Source: Planctomycetota bacterium
GTDB taxonomy: Bacteria; Planctomycetota; UBA11346
DNA: 64,000 bases
Direction: 5' to 3'
Assembly: GCA_014193115.1 (NCBI GenBank)
Contig: BJHQ01000014.1
Location: 78,628 to 142,627 of the forward strand
Each line of letters begins with the position of its first letter. The first letter of the stretch is position 1. The position numbers and the translations under genes were made by a program. The notes under the pieces are model-generated. The model made no database searches. It saw only the letters and a list, made by a program, of their open reading frames with translations, and was not told the origin of the DNA. Shown one piece after another: positions 54,445 to 62,133 of this stretch.

Positions 54445-56289
54445 TCACTCGCGGCGCAGTTCGAGGCCGACTTCCAGACCGCCGCCGTCCGGCGCAGTGA
54501 AGGTCAGCCGCCCGCCTTGGGCGAGGGCCAATCGGCGGCACAGGGCCAGTCCGAGCCCGATGCCCGGCGCTGCGCCGGCGGCCGCTTCGGCGCTGCGCTC
54601 GAATGGCCGGCGCAGGCGATCGTGGGCCGCGGCGTCAAGCCCAGGGCCATGATCGCGCAGCTGGATGGTCACCGTCCTGGCTTGGGCGGTGACCCGCAGG
54701 TCGATCGGTCGGGTGGGATCTTGGGCTGCATATTTTGCAGCGTTATCGGCCAGATTGGCGAGGATGCGTTCGATCGCCGGCAGGTCGCAGCGGCAGCGCA
54801 GGCCATGTGGCGGCGGCTCGACCGACAGGCTCAGGCCGACGCTGGCCAGGCGTTCGCGCAGGCGTGGGACGGTGGCGTCCAGCACATCGGTCACCGCCAC
54901 CACCGCGGGGCGCGGCGGGCGGCGTTCGAGCCGGGCGTAATCGAGGACATTTTCGACCAGATGGCCAAGTCGTGCGGCCTCGGCGCGCAGCCGGGCGATG
55001 GCGTCGCTGCGGCGCACCGGGTCGCCGCCGATGCGCTCATCGGCGAGCAGATCGCCATGCAGCCGGAGCGCGGTGAGCGGCGTGCGCAGTTCGTGGGTGA
55101 CTGCTGAGACAAAGGCGGCGCGGCGTTCGGCCAGACGGCGCCAGGCCACCACCAGGATCAGGCCACCGGTGGTGCCGAGTCCCACGCCCAACCAGGCCAG
55201 CACCAGGACCCACCACGTCTCGGCGGACAGCGGCAAAGCCAGCGGCCCGGGATCGAGATCGATCGGCAACGCCGCCAGGCGCTCCAGCGCCGGGCCAAGC
55301 TTCCGCCTCGGCTGCTCGTGCATCAATTCAGCCGCCGGCAGCAGGTCACCTATTTCCGCGATCAGTGCCTGGCGCCACGCCGGCCAGTCGAGGAGCACCA
55401 CTTGCAGCCGTGAGCTGCCACCGTCGGCGGCGGTGATGGTCCGCTCCAACAGCAAATAGCCATCGCGCCATCGGCCGCTCATGGCGCCGATCCGCTCGAT
55501 CTCCTGCCGGGGTTTGTGTTCCTCCTGCTTTTTCGTGTGCTGGGTGTCCATGATCGACGGCGACGGCTCGATCCGGCCGGATTTCAGATAGGCTGGATTG
55601 GCATTCCCGTACTGCTGGTTGAAGTCGGCATTGCGGGCGCGGTTGCCGTAGTCGTTATCGAGCTGCTGTGCAGCTTTCCTCTGCTGCTCGGCAGGGGCAG
55701 TTACCAGAGTCTGGCCGACCAGCGCCTGGGTCAGGTCGATTTGCGGCCCGCGCAACGGTATCCGGAGGTCTTTCTGGTTCGCGTCCGCAGCCACCGTGGT
55801 TTGCGCCTGAAACAAGGCGCCCGAGGTATCGGAGTTATCGAGTCCGAAGATGGGCGACAGAGACCGCAGCCGCCCAGCCATGCGCTCGATCTCGTCGCCG
55901 GTGACATAGCCGGATTCGGCCAGGTCGCGGAAATTGCCTTCCGGAACTTGCGGCGAGGTGACCCGGCCGTCGCTGATCTCGGCGTGGAGCAGCACCGGCG
56001 ACGGCGGCGGCTGGAGCAGTGGCGAGGCCACCAGCAGTCCCGGCGGGCACGCGGCCAGCATCGGTCCGAACGCCCGATCGATCGGGAAAAAACTGCGCCA
56101 ATGCTCACTCGGCCGGGCGGCTTCGGCCTGGAGCAGCGCGCCGGCCCGGGCGTCGAGCCGCCACAGCGCCAGGCGCAGCCGTTCCCCGCGCTGGGCGTGG
56201 TGGTCGACGGTGACGACCCAGGCCGACAGGGCCGCGACCCCACCGAGCAGCGGCAGCGCCAAGGCGAGGACGATCAGCCAGGAGCGCAT
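54445..56289 (-). CDS. Membrane sensor histidine kinase
   Basis: A 614-residue kinase. A first helix (MRSWLIVLALALPLLGGVAALSAWVV) and a second near residue 360 (WWVLVLAWLGVGLGTTGGLILVVAW) bracket a large extracytoplasmic part with a polar, Asn/Gln-rich segment (about 210-265). The kinase core has the DHp SAVTHELRTPLTALRLHGDLL, the N-box NLADNAAKYA, RDHGPGLDAAAH (G1-like) and GIGLGLALCRRLA (G2-like). I start at 56289. The OmpR-type regulator lies upstream on the same strand, separated by 300 bases of repeat-containing DNA. Confidence 0.92.
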   Translation of the reverse strand: MRSWLIVLALALPLLGGVAALSAWVVTVDHHAQRGERLRLALWRLDARAGALLQAEAARPSEHWRSFFPIDRAFGPMLAACPPGLLVASPLLQPPPSPVLLHAEISDGRVTSPQVPEGNFRDLAESGYVTGDEIERMAGRLRSLSPIFGLDNSDTSGALFQAQTTVAADANQKDLRIPLRGPQIDLTQALVGQTLVTAPAEQQRKAAQQLDNDYGNRARNADFNQQYGNANPAYLKSGRIEPSPSIMDTQHTKKQEEHKPRQEIERIGAMSGRWRDGYLLLERTITAADGGSSRLQVVLLDWPAWRQALIAEIGDLLPAAELMHEQPRRKLGPALERLAALPIDLDPGPLALPLSAETWWVLVLAWLGVGLGTTGGLILVVAWRRLAERRAAFVSAVTHELRTPLTALRLHGDLLADERIGGDPVRRSDAIARLRAEAARLGHLVENVLDYARLERRPPRPAVVAVTDVLDATVPRLRERLASVGLSLSVEPPPHGLRCRCDLPAIERILANLADNAAKYAAQDPTRPIDLRVTAQARTVTIQLRDHGPGLDAAAHDRLRRPFERSAEAAAGAAPGIGLGLALCRRLALAQGGRLTFTAPDGGGLEVGLELRRE

Positions 56290-56302
56290 AAATTGCGGCT
56301 GG

Positions 56303-56523
56303 AACCGCCAAGATGCCAAGGTGCCAAGCCAGATCGGTGGCATGGGCGGACCGCCCATGGAATCGTGTTCATTATCTCAAAAAAACGCAGTTGGGGAACC
56401 GCAAAGACGCCCATGCGCCTCTGGCTGGCTGGGAGAAGGAACAGCCTTCCGCACCCAGCTGGTCCTCCGGCCAGCGGAGAATCCTCCCCATGTTTCCTTG
56501 GCGTCTCGGCGCCTTGGCGGTTC
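56303..56523. repeat. ACCGCCAAG-type repeats between kinase and regulator genes
   Basis: The 300-base gap between the two genes of the two-component pair carries a direct-orientation copy AACCGCCAAGATGCCAAGG at 56303-56328, a shorter AACCGCAAAGACGCC at 56397-56411, and an inverted copy (GAACCGCCAAGGCGCCGAGACG on the minus strand) at 56493-56523. A perfect hairpin CATGGGCG/CGCCCATG is at 56341-56359. I recall this ACCGCCAAGACGCC word as a widespread intergenic repeat in several phyla. Apart from this the gap has no gene I can support. Confidence 0.65.
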
Positions 56524-56589
56524 AGCTGCTTTCTCGAGGCTGACAGGCGGGGCGCCCATCTCGCCGGCCCGTACTGGCGGAGCACCGGC

Positions 56590-57276
56590 TCAGGCCCCCA
56601 ACCGGTAGCCGCAGCCGCGCACGGTGACGATCACCTGGGGATCGTCGGCAGGATCAGCGAGCTTTTCGCGCAGGCGCTGCACCACCATGTCGATCGCGCG
56701 GGAGCGGGCCGGAGCGATGGTCCGCCAGAGCAGAGCGGTCAGTTCATCCCGAGCGACGGTGCGTTCGCGGTGGACGGCGAGCAGGCGGACCAGTTCGGCC
56801 TCCTGTTCACTGAGCGCCGCCTGGCCGCCATCCGGACGCAGCGCCACCCTCCGACCGAGGTCGAAGGTCGCTCCGCCGGCCACCACCGTCTCGGCCACCG
56901 GCGCCTTGCGCCCACCGGCCCGGCGCAGGACCGCTGCGACCCGGGCCCGCAGCTCATCGACGCCAAAGGGTTTGACCACGTAATCATCGGCTCCGCCGCT
57001 CAGCCCACGCACCCGGTCGGATTCGGCTCCGCGAGCGGTGAGCACGATCACCGGCAGCTCGGGCCGGGTGCGGCGGATGGCCGAGAGAATGTCGAGGCCA
57101 TCGCCGCCGGGCAGGACCAGGTCGAGCAGCACCAGATCCACCGCAGCATGCAAAGCTGCCCGCAATCCGCAGGAAAAATCAGCACAGGCGGTCACGTCGT
57201 GGCCGTCGAGTTCGAGCACCGCCACCAGACCGGCGCGAATCGCCGGATCGTCCTCGATGACCAGCAGGGCGGTCAT
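56590..57276 (-). CDS. OmpR/PhoB-type response regulator
   Basis: A 228-residue regulator. The receiver domain has Asp9, Asp10, phospho-acceptor Asp52 (LVLLDLVLPGGDG), the switch Thr in VLTARG and Lys in VVKPFG. The C-terminal winged-helix domain (about 130-228) shows LSEQEAELVRLLAVHRERTVARDELTALLW and IDMVVQRLREKL...VIVTVRGCGYRL. It is the likely partner of the kinase that follows. Confidence 0.93.
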   Translation of the reverse strand: MTALLVIEDDPAIRAGLVAVLELDGHDVTACADFSCGLRAALHAAVDLVLLDLVLPGGDGLDILSAIRRTRPELPVIVLTARGAESDRVRGLSGGADDYVVKPFGVDELRARVAAVLRRAGGRKAPVAETVVAGGATFDLGRRVALRPDGGQAALSEQEAELVRLLAVHRERTVARDELTALLWRTIAPARSRAIDMVVQRLREKLADPADDPQVIVTVRGCGYRLGA

Positions 57277-57333
57277 GGCGCGTCCGGTTCCGCCGGCTGA
57301 CGACAGGCATGGCGGTTCATGGCGGCGATCCTT

Positions 57334-58470
57334 TCACGGTCTGGTCGTCTGGCCATCGGCCTGATAGCCGTGTCGGCCGGCCTGCTCAACCAGGCTGCGG
57401 CACAGCGCGTCGCCGAGGGTGGCGGTCTGGCCTTCGCTGGTGCCCGCCGATCGGCGTCGCTGCTCCTCGGCCACGAACCGTTCGCGTTCAGCGGTCATCG
57501 TCGCCAATTCCGCCTGCACCGCAGCTCGTTCCTTGGCCTTGGACGCAACCGCTGCGGCCAGCCCGGCGTCATCCAGCGGCTTGAGCTCGGCCGGCAGCTG
57601 GTCCTTGGGCAGCGTCGTCAGATCGACTTTTTTCGTCGTCACCGCATCGACCAGATCCCAGCTGCCATTGCTGTAGGCTCCGCTGGTTTTCGAGGAAGCG
57701 CGCTTGGCGAAGGACCCAGCAGCGAGGGCGTTCGCGTCCTGGGCCGCCTGGTTGGCGAGCTTCGCCTGGCCAGCGGCACCGCCATAACACAGATAAGTAG
57801 CATTCAATTTCCCGTTCAGTTCGGCGATGCGCGCATCCTGGGGTGCGGCGATGGCGACGACCGCCTGGTTCTGATCGATGTTGGCGAAGCTGCCGTCGGC
57901 GAGGCGGGCGGCGTCTGCCCATTGGCCGCTGCGCCCATCGGCGTCGCTGCCGCAATGGATGGTGTTGACCATGATCCCCTTGGCGATGGCGGCGCGGCAG
58001 GCGTCGCGGTATTCAACGGGGCCTTGGGTGAATGGTTCATTGCCGCAGATGTAGATCAGCTTCAGGGCGCTACGCTCGTTCGACCAGGCGAGCTGCCGGG
58101 TGGCGTTAGCGATGACCTCACCGCAGCGCTCCTCGCCGCCGCCGCCTTTGATCGCAAACAGTTGCTTGGAGACCTCGTCGAGATCGTCGCTGAACGGCAG
58201 CAACGGACGGCTCAGGAACCCCACCGAGCCGTAATGGTACAGGGCGACCTCGACCCGCGGACGGCGGCCGTCATGGGCCAGCTTCACCGCCTGGTTGACC
58301 AAGTCCCACAGATGGGCCCGGGCCTGGTTGATCAAACCATCCATACTGCCCGAGTCATCGAGCAGGATCGCGACCTGGACCAGCGGCCGATCACGGTCGA
58401 GTGCCGGCGGCGCGGCGACCTCGACGGCGCCGAGCAAGACGGGAAGGAGGCAAAGAGTGAAGCGATGCAT
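57334..58470 (-). CDS. Secreted von Willebrand factor A domain protein
   Basis: A 378-residue protein with a signal peptide (MHRFTLCLLPVLLGAVEVAA) and a vWA domain whose MIDAS starts DDSGSM (Asp38-x-Ser40-x-Ser42); ARAHLWDLVNQAVKL and LIYICGNEPFTQGP follow. The C-terminal third is helical and Ala/Lys-rich (AAVASKAKERAAVQAELATMTAERERFVAEEQRR). The start at 58470 is chosen because upstream frame is repeat DNA. It lies next to a VIT/vWA protein on the same strand, 250 bases downstream of its stop. Proteins of this kind are plentiful in planctomycetes and have no assigned role. Confidence 0.82.
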   Translation of the reverse strand: MHRFTLCLLPVLLGAVEVAAPPALDRDRPLVQVAILLDDSGSMDGLINQARAHLWDLVNQAVKLAHDGRRPRVEVALYHYGSVGFLSRPLLPFSDDLDEVSKQLFAIKGGGGEERCGEVIANATRQLAWSNERSALKLIYICGNEPFTQGPVEYRDACRAAIAKGIMVNTIHCGSDADGRSGQWADAARLADGSFANIDQNQAVVAIAAPQDARIAELNGKLNATYLCYGGAAGQAKLANQAAQDANALAAGSFAKRASSKTSGAYSNGSWDLVDAVTTKKVDLTTLPKDQLPAELKPLDDAGLAAAVASKAKERAAVQAELATMTAERERFVAEEQRRRSAGTSEGQTATLGDALCRSLVEQAGRHGYQADGQTTRP

Positions 58471-58720
58471 GGGTACCTCGGGCTGGGAGCGCCGAGCGCC
58501 AGCTCGGCTTGGGTAGGGCTGGAGTTGTGCCGGGAGCGCCGAGCGCCAGCTCGGCTTGGGTTGTGCTGGAATTGTGCTGGAGTCGCGTTGGAGTTGTGTT
58601 TGAACTGTACTGGAGTCGTATTGGAGCCGGGTTGGATTTGGAATTGGATGGAAATTGACCGTGAAATACCATCGGCCGATCTGGCTCTTGGCGCTCTCTG
58701 GAGTTTGTCCCTCCCCGGGA
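58471..58720. repeat. Dispersed palindrome copies and degenerate TGGAGTTGT repeats
   Basis: Between the two vWA genes lie two copies of the 24-base word GGGAGCGCCGAGCGCCAGCTCGGC (58485-58508 and 58532-58555), identical to the one upstream of gcvP 16.7 kb away. They are followed by about 110 bases of degenerate TGGAGTTGTGCTGGAAT-like units of 10-11 bases (58556-58660). The same combination of a G/T-biased tract and this palindrome occurs at 41.7-41.9 kb. No gene is seen here. Confidence 0.8.
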
Positions 58721-60937
58721 TCATGGCGCGGCAATGCACACAACCTCTTCACCATCGACGATCACCACCGGTCCGTCCTGAGCGGCCAGCACCTGGCGAT
58801 TGTTCCGGGCCAGGCGTTCGACCAGGGCGAAATGCTCGGGCGAGGCGAAGGCGATGGTCCGGGCGATCGGTCGACCGACGGCGGCGGGTTCGATCCAGTC
58901 CTTGCCTTGGCGGTACAGGGTCTTGTCGGCGCACTGCTGCACGGCGTTCTCGCGCACCTGGGTCACGCCATCTTCGGCGGTGCGTCCGTTCAACGGATTG
59001 AGCACTTTGGCCTCTGCCTGCTGTTTGTTGTTGTCGGAATAGACCTGGGCGGCCTTGCCGCTGCGGGTTCCGATGGCTTTTCGCTGGAATTCACCAGCGG
59101 CTTTCCCGGTCGGAGCGTTTTCTCCGGCGAAACCGCCGAGGATTCCGCGGTGTCCAGGCAAGGCGCTCGGTCCATCGGTGGCCAGGAACGCGGTGTAATC
59201 GGTCATGATCCCGTACTGCTGAGACAATCGGACGACTTCGCCGGTGAGTTCAGCCAGCAGCTTCGGATCGGCCGGCGAGCCGGCACCGAGATCGCGGATC
59301 GACGCCACCAGCTCAGCGATCCGCCGGCTGGCCCACAACCGCGGCACGAAGGCGTGGCGCGGCTCGGCCTGGGCCGGATCGAGCTGCACCGCGCGCTGGA
59401 CCGTCTGGCCATCGGGGCCGGTTCCGGTCAGGGTCAGTGCAATGGGCTCGCGGCCGATCCAGCGGCCGAGGATCACCAGCTGCTCGCCGGCAAAGGCATC
59501 GCGCAGCCGTCGCGGCTGCAGATCCATCAGCCGGCCGGGCGTCGCCGCAGTCAGCACCGGGTCGGCCAGCACCGGCGCACCGAGGGAGCGGAACAGGTCG
59601 GCGACGGCGACCTCGACATCGCCTCCCGGAGGCAGATGCCGCGACCGGCCGCGGCTGTCGTCAGCCAGGCCGTCGAGCAAGGGCACATTGACATCGGCGC
59701 CGATGCCGACGGGGAAGATCCTGCGATTCCCTTGTCCTTGCCTGGATTTCCGGCGGATCTCGCCTTCGCCGGTGGTGCCGATGGTGGGCAGGCCATCGGT
59801 GCAGAACAGCACCAGGGGCAGCTTGCCCGGGGTCGCCGGCTGGCCGAGAGCCGCGACCAATGCGTCAAAAATGTTGGTGCCTCCGCTCGGCCGCGCCGAG
59901 CGCAGCCAATGCCTGACCGCCTGCTCGTTCTCGGGCGTGCAGGCCACCGGCGTCGGACTGAACGCATCCACGCCTTCATTGAACAGGATCAGGTTGAAGG
60001 ATTCGTTCGCAGCGAGTCCGCCCAAAACTTGGCCGACCGCATCCGTCGCCTGCTTCCATTTCTCTCCGTTCATGCTGCCGGAACGGTCGAGGACGACGGT
60101 GACCTCGCGCGGGATGGCCTTGCCCGGTTGGACCGCCGGAGGATCGGCCAGCAGCAAGAAAGTTCCGGTATCGCCACGTTGCCTGCCGTCGGCCTTCACC
60201 CAGCCGTCGTCGCTGTCGGCATGGCAGAAGACCGTGACCGTGGCGTCGTTCATCGGCAGCCACGCCAACTGGAAGGCACCTGGAGCCATGGCTCCAGGCA
60301 ACGATAGGGTCACCTCGTTGCGTGATCGCTGTCGTTCCGTCAACAGATGGGTCGGGGAATACACCGCACCGATGCCTGCGGCATGGCTGAGGGTCGCCGT
60401 GAGCGTCCACGGCACCGCATACGTCAGGGCCTCTGAACGCGGCAGCACCAGCTCCAGGCGGCCATGGCGGCGCTCAAGGAACTGCTCCCACGACAGCCGG
60501 ATCTCGGCATTGGCGAGGGGCTCGACCGGGAACACCGACGAGCGCACCAGCTGGTCGCCGGCGAATTCGAGCAGCGCCGGATCGCGCTGCGAGCGCACGA
60601 TCGCCTGATACGTCGCCCGGGCCTGGTCCGCCGGCAGCAGGTTGACGGTGAGCACGCCTCCCGGACCCGAGCAAGCGAAGCCGCGGACCTGGGCCAGCGG
60701 CGGCAAAGGCAGCAGCAGCACGGCCTCGGCGCGTTGCCGCGAGCGGTTGCGCAGGCGGATGGTCAGGGTGGTGGTAGCGACCTGATCCACCGCCGCCACG
60801 GCGGCTTCGATCGCGGTCACCTCGACCGCGTCGCCGGGCCGCGTTCGCGAGACCGGCAGCACCGCCTGGGCAGCACCAATCCAGTCGGGCTCGGCGGCCG
60901 CGGCGAAGGCGAACAGACAGCAGAGCAGGGCGCGCAT
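58721..60937 (-). CDS. Secreted VIT and von Willebrand factor A domain protein
   Basis: A 738-residue protein with signal peptide (MRALLCCLFAFAAAAE). Residues about 33-165 are a VIT domain (QVATTTLTIRLRNRSRQRAEAVLLLPLPP...RATYQAIVRSQRDPALLEF is its signature); residues about 275-440 a vWA domain with MIDAS Asp284-x-Ser286-x-Ser288 (VVLDRSGSMNG), followed by the TGGTNIFDAL-like and LFCTDGLPTIG segments. The rest has the inter-alpha-trypsin-inhibitor heavy-chain-like C-terminal layout. It is expected outside the cytoplasm or in the envelope. The adjacent gene is another vWA protein. Confidence 0.87.
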   Translation of the reverse strand: MRALLCCLFAFAAAAEPDWIGAAQAVLPVSRTRPGDAVEVTAIEAAVAAVDQVATTTLTIRLRNRSRQRAEAVLLLPLPPLAQVRGFACSGPGGVLTVNLLPADQARATYQAIVRSQRDPALLEFAGDQLVRSSVFPVEPLANAEIRLSWEQFLERRHGRLELVLPRSEALTYAVPWTLTATLSHAAGIGAVYSPTHLLTERQRSRNEVTLSLPGAMAPGAFQLAWLPMNDATVTVFCHADSDDGWVKADGRQRGDTGTFLLLADPPAVQPGKAIPREVTVVLDRSGSMNGEKWKQATDAVGQVLGGLAANESFNLILFNEGVDAFSPTPVACTPENEQAVRHWLRSARPSGGTNIFDALVAALGQPATPGKLPLVLFCTDGLPTIGTTGEGEIRRKSRQGQGNRRIFPVGIGADVNVPLLDGLADDSRGRSRHLPPGGDVEVAVADLFRSLGAPVLADPVLTAATPGRLMDLQPRRLRDAFAGEQLVILGRWIGREPIALTLTGTGPDGQTVQRAVQLDPAQAEPRHAFVPRLWASRRIAELVASIRDLGAGSPADPKLLAELTGEVVRLSQQYGIMTDYTAFLATDGPSALPGHRGILGGFAGENAPTGKAAGEFQRKAIGTRSGKAAQVYSDNNKQQAEAKVLNPLNGRTAEDGVTQVRENAVQQCADKTLYRQGKDWIEPAAVGRPIARTIAFASPEHFALVERLARNNRQVLAAQDGPVVIVDGEEVVCIAAP

Positions 60938-60990
60938 GCCGGCAGCTTGCCGGTGCGCAGCGGCGCTGGGTCACAGGATGGTCACGTTCC

Positions 60991-61050
60991 TGGGAGCGCA
61001 GGCTTCAGCCTGCCGTTGGGTGTTCGGGCAGGCTGAAGCCTGCGCTCCCA
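60991..61050. repeat. 23-bp inverted repeat between vWA and HDOD genes
   Basis: TGGGAGCGCAGGCTTCAGCC begins a 23-base arm at 60991-61013 whose exact reverse complement follows at 61028-61050, with 14 bases between. Each arm is itself a small hairpin (GCAGGC TT.. GCCTGC). Both flanking genes are on the minus strand, so the structure follows the HDOD stop and precedes the VIT gene start by about 55 bases. It shares its GGGAGCGC head with the 41.8 and 58.5 kb repeats. It could end the HDOD transcript, but no T-run is present. Confidence 0.75.
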
Positions 61051-61057
61051 GGGCTGA

Positions 61058-62029
61058 TTACAGCGGCATCTCGCTCGACGACACCACGGCTGGCACCCGC
61101 TTCATGAGCTGGGAAAAGCTTTCCGCATTCAAGCCTGCGGCATGGATCAGCATGCCATCGATGTGGGCGTCGAAGGGATGGTCCTTGAGCAATCCGATGC
61201 CGGCGGCATAGCCGATCCGTTCGGCGATGCGCACCGCCGCGAGCTGCCGCATGGTGGAGGCCGACACGTCGGTGGGGATGCGGTGGTGGCGGGCGATGCA
61301 CAGGCGCAGGGGCTCGGGCAGCTTCCAGCGTTCGCCGATCCGCTCGCCGACCCAGCAATGGTCGTAGCCCAGCACCTGGCGCTCGCGGCGTAAAATGTCG
61401 ATCTCGGCGCGATCGGGATCGGCCCGCAGCTTGATGTCGGCCTTGGCCAGGAACGGTCCGAGCACCAGCATGCCGACATCGCGAAGCAGGGCGGCGACGA
61501 ACCATTCCTCCTCGCATTGCGGGCCGGCCTTGGATTCCTGGGCCACGGCCTTGGCCAGGGCGGCGGTGGCGAAGCTGTTCTTCCACAGGCCTTTTTCGGC
61601 GAAGCCATACGCCGACAGGTCGAGATTCATCAAATTGGCGGTGGAGCTGGCCAGGACCAGGGCGCGCAAGCTCGACAGACCGCACAGCGTTACCGCCTGG
61701 GATAGCGACGCGACCGGGTTCGAAAGGTTATAGAACGGGCTGTTGACCAGTTTCAGCAGCCGGCCGGCGATGACCATGTCCTGACGGATGAGATCTTCGA
61801 AATCGCTGGTGCTGCTCTGCTGATTCCCCATCTGTTTGAGCAGCGACTGGACCACCGCCGGCATCGGCGGGACCTTGTCGATGGCGCTCATCACTTCGCC
61901 TTCGGACACAGCCGTCTTGACCTTTGCCTTGTCCGGACCGGATTCCTCTCCTGGCGGCTTGGACCCGGGTTCAGTCGTGGGCCGTGGTGCCGGTTGGTTG
62001 GAAAACCGGCGGAAGAGATCCTGAGCCAT
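61058..62029 (-). CDS. HDOD domain protein
   Basis: A 323-residue signalling protein. After about 45 Pro/Lys-rich residues comes the HDOD domain (about 48-245): IDKVPPMPAVVQSLLKQM, IRQDMVIAGRLLKLVNSPFYNL, LCGLSSLRALVLASSTANLM, FAALLRDVGMLVL-type segment. HDOD lacks the full HD metal-binding set and is thought to act in regulation rather than catalysis. The outer-membrane-type gene is divergent with 104 bases between starts. It ends in a hairpin-rich repeat. Confidence 0.87.
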   Translation of the reverse strand: MAQDLFRRFSNQPAPRPTTEPGSKPPGEESGPDKAKVKTAVSEGEVMSAIDKVPPMPAVVQSLLKQMGNQQSSTSDFEDLIRQDMVIAGRLLKLVNSPFYNLSNPVASLSQAVTLCGLSSLRALVLASSTANLMNLDLSAYGFAEKGLWKNSFATAALAKAVAQESKAGPQCEEEWFVAALLRDVGMLVLGPFLAKADIKLRADPDRAEIDILRRERQVLGYDHCWVGERIGERWKLPEPLRLCIARHHRIPTDVSASTMRQLAAVRIAERIGYAAGIGLLKDHPFDAHIDGMLIHAAGLNAESFSQLMKRVPAVVSSSEMPL

Positions 62030-62133
62030 GGGTATAACCTACATCAGCGCTGCGGATTCGCCAAGAATGCAGGCGCGTGGGAACCAGCCGAATCCAGCTT
62101 GCGGTGCGGCCCAAGGGTGGACAGCTTCGCTCC

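Noticed and set aside
58655..60307. 550-codon plus-strand frame
   Set aside because: Antisense to the VIT/vWA gene and reading into repeat DNA; no domain seen.
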